In this document: positions 5,607 to 10,201 of the stretch, in pieces
Position numbering within the stretch: the first letter of the stretch is position 1
How the letters are laid out: every line of letters starts with the position of its first letter
Assembly (NCBI GenBank): GCA_037969175.1
Contig: JBBKWX010000009.1
Coordinates: forward strand, 1-10,201
DNA from: JBBKWX01 sp037969175
GTDB lineage: Bacteria > Bacteroidota > Bacteroidia > AKYH767-A > JBBKVM01
DNA: 10,201 nucleotides
Reading direction: 5' to 3'
Made by a program: the position numbers and the translations under genes
The notes under the pieces: generated by a model
Database searches by the model: none
What the model was told of the DNA's origin: nothing
The model's input: the letters and a program-made list of their open reading frames with translations, nothing else

Positions 5607-7190
5607 ATGGCAGAAGTTAGGCCCGATGAGGTTTCAGCAATTCTCCGTCAACAATTAGCCGGTTTTAAAACTGAAGTTGAACTTGAAGAAATAGGTACAG
5701 TACTCCAGGTGGGTGATGGTATCGCTCGTATTTACGGACTTACTAAAGTACAGTCAGGTGAGCTTATCGAATTCGAGAATGGCCTTAGAGGGATCGTTCT
5801 TAACCTTGAAGAAGATAACGTTGGTGCAGTACTTTTGGGTGCTTCAAACGATATCAAAGAAGGTGATGTAGTTCGTCGTACCGGTAAGATCGCTTCTGTT
5901 AATGTAGGTGAAGGTATGCTTGGCCGTGTTGTGGATACCTTGGGTAACCCGATCGACGGTAAAGGTCCTATACAAGGTCAGACGTATGAGATGCCATTGG
6001 AGCGTAAAGCACCGGGTGTTATCTACCGTCAGCCTGTTACCGAGCCTCTTCAGACAGGTATCAAAGCTATCGATGCAATGATTCCTATCGGTCGTGGTCA
6101 GCGTGAGTTGATCATTGGTGACCGTCAGACAGGTAAGACTGCCGTGGCGATCGACACGATCATCAACCAAAAAGAATTCTACGATAAAGGCGAGACTGTT
6201 TTCTGTATCTATGTTGCTATAGCACAGAAAGGTTCTACCATTGCACAGATCGTTAAAGTACTTGAAGAATCAGGTGCTATGGCATATACCGTTGTTGTTG
6301 CAGCTACTGCATCCGAGCCTGCTCCTATGCAGTTCTATGCTCCGATGACAGGTGCATCAATAGGTGAGTTTTTCCGTGATACAGGTCGTCCTGCATTGGT
6401 TGTTTATGATGATTTGTCTAAGCAGGCCGTTGCATATCGTGAAGTATCTCTTCTTCTTCGTCGTCCGCCGGGACGTGAGGCGTATCCGGGTGATGTATTC
6501 TATCTGCACAGTCGTTTGCTTGAAAGAGCAGCTAAGATCATCAACAACGATCTTATCGCATCGCAGATGAATGATCTTCCTGAGACATTAAAAGGTCTTG
6601 TAAAAGGTGGAGGTTCATTGACCGCTCTTCCTATTATCGAGACACAAGAAGGTGACGTATCCGCATATATCCCGACTAACGTAATTTCGATTACCGATGG
6701 TCAGATCTTCCTTGAGGCTAACTTGTTTAACGCAGGTGTTCGTCCGGCGATCAACGTAGGTATCTCGGTATCTCGTGTCGGTGGTAATGCTCAGATCAAG
6801 TCGATGAAGAAAGTAGCAGGAACCTTGAAGTTGGATCAGGCTCAGTATCGTGAACTGGAGGCATTCTCTAAGTTCGGATCTGATTTGGATGCTGCAACTA
6901 AGGCAGTACTTGACAAAGGTTCACGTAACGTGGAGATCCTGAAGCAAGCACAGTTTTCACCGGTATCGGTTGAGAAGCAAGTTGCTATCATTTATCTTGG
7001 TACCAAAGGTTTGTTGAGAGATGTGCCTGTGAAAATGGTAAGAGAATTTGAAAGCACTTTCCTTACCTTGATGGAAGCACAGCACAAATCAACACTTGAC
7101 AATATCCGTGCAGGTAAGCTGAGCGACGAAGATGTGCAGGTGTTGGAAAGCGTTGCAAAAGATGTTGCTATTAAGTACAAACAAAACTAA
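5607..7190 (+). CDS. atpA: ATP synthase F1 subunit alpha
   Basis: The 527-residue non-catalytic nucleotide-binding subunit has all expected elements. A beta-barrel domain occupies about 25-95. Walker A is GDRQTGKTA (171-179), with K177 and T178. Walker B is ALVVYDDL (263-270). The family signature PAINVGISVS lies at 380-389. R390 in SVSRVGG corresponds to the arginine finger that reaches the catalytic site of beta. A helical C-terminal domain follows. It is about 14 residues longer than the 513-residue E. coli protein. Arginine and glycine are mostly CGT and GGT, the bias expected of a highly expressed gene. It lies 2 bp after atpH and 73 bp before atpG, with hairpins in that gap. Confidence 0.97.
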   Translation: MAEVRPDEVSAILRQQLAGFKTEVELEEIGTVLQVGDGIARIYGLTKVQSGELIEFENGLRGIVLNLEEDNVGAVLLGASNDIKEGDVVRRTGKIASVNVGEGMLGRVVDTLGNPIDGKGPIQGQTYEMPLERKAPGVIYRQPVTEPLQTGIKAIDAMIPIGRGQRELIIGDRQTGKTAVAIDTIINQKEFYDKGETVFCIYVAIAQKGSTIAQIVKVLEESGAMAYTVVVAATASEPAPMQFYAPMTGASIGEFFRDTGRPALVVYDDLSKQAVAYREVSLLLRRPPGREAYPGDVFYLHSRLLERAAKIINNDLIASQMNDLPETLKGLVKGGGSLTALPIIETQEGDVSAYIPTNVISITDGQIFLEANLFNAGVRPAINVGISVSRVGGNAQIKSMKKVAGTLKLDQAQYRELEAFSKFGSDLDAATKAVLDKGSRNVEILKQAQFSPVSVEKQVAIIYLGTKGLLRDVPVKMVREFESTFLTLMEAQHKSTLDNIRAGKLSDEDVQVLESVAKDVAIKYKQN

Positions 7191-7241
7191 TCTTCCTTCG
7201 GGAAATTAATCATACAAGGAAGAGGATCTCGGTCCTCTTCC
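7188..7241 (+). promoter_or_regulatory. Two intercistronic hairpins between atpA and atpG
   Basis: The first hairpin overlaps the atpA stop codon. TTCC-ttcg-GGAA (7193-7204) has a C(UUCG)G-type extra-stable loop and can extend by TAAT/ATTA around a bulged C. The second is a perfect 9-bp stem GGAAGAGGA/TCCTCTTCC (7218-7226 with 7233-7241) with loop tctcgg. Neither has a T-tract, so these are more likely mRNA stability or processing signals than terminators. Confidence 0.6.
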
Positions 7242-7263
7242 ACACAAACAAACAGCGTAAACA

Positions 7264-8142
7264 ATGGCGTCATTAAAAGAAGTCCGCGGTAGGATCGTCT
7301 CTGTTTCATCAACACAGCAGATCACCAAAGCCATGAAAATGGTTTCGGCAGCTAAGTTGCGTCGTGCTACAGATGCTATCGTTCAGATGCGTCCTTATGC
7401 AGAGAAGCTTCGCGAGGTATTGTCGAACTTAAGCGGTTCTGTTGAAAGCAGCGAAGGTGGAGTTTACAGTGATGTAAGACCGGCTAAGAAGATCCTTATC
7501 ATCGCCATCACATCCAACCGTGGACTGTGCGGGGCATTCAATGCGAATATCATCCGTACCATCAATAAGTTGCTCGCTGATAAATACAATGCGCAATATC
7601 TTGCAGGCAATGTAAAGGTCTTGAGTATAGGACGTAAGGCAGCCGAATATTTTTCAAAGAACAGTGAGCTGAGTGTTGGAAATCGTAATACGCTTTTTGC
7701 AGATCTTACTTTTGCGAATACCGAGGTTGTTGCTGAAGAAGTAATGAAAGCATTCCGTGAAGGCGAGTATGACAGGGTTGAATTGGTGTATAACCAGTTT
7801 AAGAATGCCGTAGTACAGATCTTGCAGGTAGAGCAGTTGCTTCCGGTAGCTCAAGCTAAGAAAGAAGCAAAGACGCTGGCAGCAGATTATATCTTCGAAC
7901 CTTCGAAAGAAGAGATCGTATTGGAATTGATTCCGAAAAGTGTAAAGATCCAGTTGTACAAAGCTATTTTAGATTCGCACGCATCCGAGCATGGGGCTCG
8001 TATGACCGCGATGAGCAAAGCAACCGACAACGCACAGGAATTGATCAAAGCACTTAAGTTAAAGTACAACAAAGCTCGTCAGGCAGCGATCACCAAAGAG
8101 ATCCTCGAGATCGTGGGTGGGGCGGAAGCGCTTAACGGCTAA
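7264..8142 (+). CDS. atpG: ATP synthase F1 subunit gamma
   Basis: The 292-residue central shaft subunit turns inside alpha3beta3. The N-terminal helix MASLKEVRGRIVSVSSTQQITKAMKMVSAAKLRRA (1-35) is typical, as is the strand ITSNRGLCGAFNANI (82-96). The C-terminal helix has ASEHGARMTAMSKATDNA (240-257) and ends with the family signature ITKEILEIVGGAEA (276-289). The length is normal (E. coli 287). It is the last gene of the operon; no beta or epsilon gene follows, so these must be encoded elsewhere. The stop codon lies inside a 12-bp perfect palindrome (8138-8149), just before the repeat array. Confidence 0.96.
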   Translation: MASLKEVRGRIVSVSSTQQITKAMKMVSAAKLRRATDAIVQMRPYAEKLREVLSNLSGSVESSEGGVYSDVRPAKKILIIAITSNRGLCGAFNANIIRTINKLLADKYNAQYLAGNVKVLSIGRKAAEYFSKNSELSVGNRNTLFADLTFANTEVVAEEVMKAFREGEYDRVELVYNQFKNAVVQILQVEQLLPVAQAKKEAKTLAADYIFEPSKEEIVLELIPKSVKIQLYKAILDSHASEHGARMTAMSKATDNAQELIKALKLKYNKARQAAITKEILEIVGGAEALNG

Positions 8143-8164
8143 GCTTAGCTAGAAGCACGCGTAG

Positions 8165-8342
8165 GGTTAACCGGCAGGTTAACCCTTGCTAGCATAAGTA
8201 GAAAGTGTAAGGTTAACCGGCAGGTTAACCCATGCCAGCATAAGCAGAAAGTGTTAGTTTAACCGGCAGGTTAACCCATGCTAGCAAAAGTAGAAAGTGT
8301 TAGGTTAACCGGCAGGTTAACCCATGCTAGCCTAAGCAGAAA
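8165..8342 (+). repeat. Four tandem 46-bp hairpin repeats in the atp operon 3' UTR
   Basis: Units start at 8165, 8211, 8257 and 8303, exactly 46 bp apart. Each begins with GGTTAACC-ggca-GGTTAACC plus C; the first arm of unit 3 is GTTTAACC. Each continues with a near-palindromic ATGCTAGCAT block and aag(t/c)agaaagtgtta. Unit 4 diverges from the others after about 8342. Each unit can fold into a hairpin of up to 9 bp with a GGCA loop. The array starts 22 bp after the atpG stop codon and ends just before a strong terminator, so it should be part of the operon transcript. A 46-bp period cannot keep a reading frame, so it is not coding. Confidence 0.9.
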
Positions 8343-8348
8343 ACAAAG

Positions 8349-8378
8349 AAAGCCCTTTCCGTTTGGAAGGGGCTTTTT
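8349..8378 (+). terminator. Rho-independent terminator of the atp operon
   Basis: AAAGCCCTTTCC (8349-8360) pairs with GGAAGGGGCTTT (8365-8376) as a 12-bp stem with one G-U pair, a GTTT loop and a TTTTT tail (8374-8378). It lies downstream of the 46-bp repeat array and ends the operon transcript there. Confidence 0.85.
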
Positions 8379-8400
8379 GCTTTTGGAAGCTTTTCCTATG

Positions 8401-8458
8401 AAACCGCAAAGGCCCAAAGTTTTTCGCAAAGTCGCAAATGGCCTCTCTGCGTCATCAT
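8401..8458. repeat. cgcaaag-type dispersed repeat
   Basis: The sequence has repeated CGCAAAG/CGCAAA words (accgcaaagg, ttcgcaaagtcgcaaatgg) followed by ctctctgcgtc. It resembles short 'cgcaaag' repeats I associate with intergenic DNA of Bacteroidota, and it shares vocabulary with the elements at 1-119 and 2708-2845 without being a full copy. No gene is present here. Confidence 0.4.
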
Positions 8459-8499
8459 ACTTTAGAATTTAGCATTAATTATTTATCATTTTTTTCTCC

Positions 8500-8569
8500 A
8501 GTCCCGTAGGGACTAAATATTTATAGCAGAAATGAGGGCGTATTGTTTTTATCGTGCCGTTAGGTACGA
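8500..8569. repeat. REP-like pair of related hairpins
   Basis: AGTCCC-gta-GGGACT (8500-8514) is a perfect hairpin. TCGTGCC-gtta-GGTACGA (8552-8569) is a 7-bp stem with one G-T pair. Both share the pattern GT-C/G-CC-GT-(t)-AGG-G/T-AC, as if diverged from one unit. They are separated by about 37 bp containing taaatatttatagcag. The arrangement resembles paired REP sequences mobilised by RAYT transposases; no such gene lies in the window. Confidence 0.55.
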
Positions 8570-8597
8570 GACATTTTTCTCTGCGTCCTCACACTTA

Positions 8598-8725
8598 ATC
8601 ATTAGGTGTTAGATGTTCTTTTTTGTGTTTTTTGTTAGATGTTTTTTTTCACTCCTAACACTGTCCCCAACTTCGTTGGGGACCACTCCTAACACTCTTT
8701 TATTGATCAGTAGGTGTTAGATGTT
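8598..8725. repeat. Nested direct repeats around a perfect hairpin
   Basis: ATCAnTAGGTGTTAGATGTT occurs at 8598-8617 and 8706-8725 (19 of 20 identical), with a partial third copy GTTAGATGTT at 8634-8643. Inside, CACTCCTAACACT occurs at 8650-8662 and 8684-8696. Exactly between these lies a perfect 9-bp stem GTCCCCAAC/GTTGGGGAC (8663-8671 with 8675-8683, loop ttc). The stretch is T-rich and has no coding potential. The rest of 8379-8837 holds no gene that I can see. Confidence 0.65.
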
Positions 8726-8837
8726 GTTTTGGCTTCCAGTTCCAACAAATCCAGCTACTTATGAGATAATATCAAAAATTTGATTTAATTTTAGGATAGC
8801 TTGGGACCGAGGGGATAACACACGCATACTTCCGGAG

Positions 8838-10201
8838 ATGAAAAAATTTATTCTTCTTTTTAGCCTGATGCTTGGCTTGCAGCATTTCTCTGTTGCGCAA
8901 AACAATACTGTTGATTCTCTTCTGGCAAAACTGAAAAACGCTGCCGAGGATACCAACAAAGTAAATTTACTGAATGTACTTTCGTATGAATTATTGTACA
9001 GCAATGTTGATACAACTCTCTACTTTGCTAAACTTTCAAAAAATCTTTCTGAGAAGCTGAATTATTCCAGGGGCTTGGCTTCAGCTTACCTGCGTTTAGG
9101 CCAGGCGTATAATAACAAAGGAAGCTATGAGCAGAGTCATCAAGCTTTATCAAAAGGGCTTGCCATAAGCACCGACAGGTTAACAACGGCAAAGATCTAT
9201 GTCAACATAGGGATCAATCATTATGAGATGAGCAATTATCCCGAAGCATTGGAAAATTATTTAAAGGGGCTAAAGATCTTTGAAGAAGCGGGGGATAAAA
9301 AAGCAATTGGCAGCGTCAATCATAACATTGCAAATATTTATTCGGATATGCGCAAGTATGACGAAGCACTGAAATATCATCTTGATGCTCTTGAAATTCG
9401 CAAAGCAAACGGAGATAAAAGAGGCATTGCCAATTCGAGCCTGGGTATTGGAATTATATATTTCGAACAGGGCAATTATACCGAGTCGCTTAGAAGTTAT
9501 TCTGAAGCTATGAAGTTGTATGAAGAACTGGGAGATAAAATCGAGATCGCCTTGGCTCTTCATCATATCGGGGTAGTTTTCAAGAACCAGCAGAAATATG
9601 AGGAGGCATTAAAAAATTATTTTGAGGCATTAAAAATTCAAGAGGAGGTGGGTGATAAAGAAGGCATTGCCATTTCGTATAATAGCATTGGAGTTGCATA
9701 CGTGGAAGCCGGCAAAGCCAGTCAGGCCATGGAATGGCTTTTAAAGAGTTTGCAACTTGCCAAGGAGATTGGAATCAAAGCGACCATACAAGATGCTTAC
9801 CTGAGTCTTTCAGCAGCCGACAGCGTATTGGGAAACTATAAAGATGCGTATGAACATTATAAGATGTACATCATATACCGCGACAGTATTGCCAATAAAG
9901 TAAACACAGAGAAAATAGTACAGCAGAAAATGCAGTATGATTTTGACAAAAAAGAAACGCTGGCAAAAGCTGAACAAGCTGTGATACAAAAAGAATTGCA
10001 TTGGCAAAAGCGGATAAAAAACGTCTTAATAGCAGGCCTTGTTGTGGTGTTTCTTTTCGCATTATTATTCCTGTTTCAGCGTAACAGAATAAACAAAGAA
10101 AAAAAGCGAAGCGATGAATTGCTGCTCAATATTCTTCCGGATGAAGTGGCGAATGAAATAAAAGCCAGCGGCAGTTCCAAGCCAAAAACTTTTAGTATGG
10201 T
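8838..10201 (+). CDS. TPR-repeat membrane protein with the start of a class III adenylate/guanylate cyclase domain (3' end beyond window)
   Basis: The first 454 residues are visible, open to the window edge. Residues 1-20 form a signal peptide (MKKFILLFSLMLGLQHFSVA). At least five or six TPR units follow between about 77 and 350, with the recurrent pattern Y-x-EAL-x-x-Y-x-x-AL-x-x-EE-x-GDK. A helical linker (352-390) leads to one membrane helix (394-413). After it comes KKRSDELLLNILPDEVANEIKASG (422-445), the leader that typically precedes class III nucleotide cyclase domains. The layout suggests a periplasmic TPR sensor controlling a cytoplasmic cyclase. The catalytic metal-binding residues lie outside the window, so activity cannot be judged. 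The start ATG is supported by the signal peptide; no convincing promoter or ribosome site was found. Confidence 0.87.
   Translation, partial: MKKFILLFSLMLGLQHFSVAQNNTVDSLLAKLKNAAEDTNKVNLLNVLSYELLYSNVDTTLYFAKLSKNLSEKLNYSRGLASAYLRLGQAYNNKGSYEQSHQALSKGLAISTDRLTTAKIYVNIGINHYEMSNYPEALENYLKGLKIFEEAGDKKAIGSVNHNIANIYSDMRKYDEALKYHLDALEIRKANGDKRGIANSSLGIGIIYFEQGNYTESLRSYSEAMKLYEELGDKIEIALALHHIGVVFKNQQKYEEALKNYFEALKIQEEVGDKEGIAISYNSIGVAYVEAGKASQAMEWLLKSLQLAKEIGIKATIQDAYLSLSAADSVLGNYKDAYEHYKMYIIYRDSIANKVNTEKIVQQKMQYDFDKKETLAKAEQAVIQKELHWQKRIKNVLIAGLVVVFLFALLFLFQRNRINKEKKRSDELLLNILPDEVANEIKASGSSKPKTFSM

Noticed and set aside
8119..8164. A degenerate fifth copy of the 46-bp unit overlapping the end of atpG
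   Set aside because: Only scattered short matches (taacgg, ctagaag) are visible and they need indels; the stretch is mostly conserved atpG coding sequence.
8165..8342. CRISPR array
   Set aside because: The whole 46-bp unit is repeated including the part that would be the spacer, so there are no unique spacers, and no cas genes are present.
8278..8472. 64-codon plus-strand open frame
   Set aside because: It runs through the 46-bp repeat array, the terminator and a cgcaaag-type repeat; the repeat period is not a multiple of three and nothing resembles a protein.
8777..8804. Promoter for the TPR-cyclase gene (TTTG at 8779, TAGCTTGG at 8797)
   Set aside because: The spacer is only 14 bp and the -7 box has a mismatch, so it does not meet the Bacteroidota consensus.

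Overview
The window looks like a chromosomal segment of a Bacteroidota bacterium. Three things point there. Promoter-like sites follow the Bacteroidota pattern (TTTG, about 19 bp, TAnnTTTG) rather than TTGACA/TATAAT. Subunit a of the ATP synthase has the long secreted-looking N-terminal domain and His-rich tail that I associate with that phylum. The F-ATPase locus runs a-c-b-delta-alpha-gamma with no beta or epsilon gene after gamma. The species cannot be named from this sequence.

Layout. At 1-119 lies most of a small non-coding repeat element. From 172 to 1789, on the minus strand, a TerC/Alx-family membrane protein gene is followed after 7 bp by a DedA-family membrane protein gene. A TetR-type regulator (1980-2654, plus strand) diverges from them. 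The 190-bp gap between holds a promoter-like -7 box in each direction, with a 17-bp palindrome between them, which suggests the regulator controls itself and the two membrane proteins. At 2708-2845 a second copy of the repeat element follows in opposite orientation, so the three-gene block sits between inverted copies that share a 90-bp core (88/90 identical).

From 2918 to 8378 lies the ATP synthase operon: a well-matched promoter, atpB-atpE-atpF-atpH-atpA-atpG, and a strong rho-independent terminator. A perfect 14-bp terminator hairpin lies inside the operon between atpE and atpF, and a pair of hairpins without a T-tract lies between atpA and atpG. These probably adjust subunit ratios, since the c subunit is needed in excess. 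Between the atpG stop codon and the final terminator are four tandem copies of a 46-bp unit, each carrying a GGTTAACC-ggca-GGTTAACC hairpin. This array should therefore be transcribed as the 3' untranslated region of the operon, and it is the most unusual structure in the window.

From 8379 to 8837 there is no gene, only a patchwork of small repeats: a cgcaaag-type repeat, a pair of REP-like hairpins, and a nested direct-repeat/hairpin block. The window ends inside a gene (8838 to the edge) for a secreted or membrane-anchored TPR protein whose C-terminal part enters the leader of a class III adenylate/guanylate cyclase domain, probably a signalling cyclase. No tRNA, rRNA, CRISPR array or complete transposase gene was seen.
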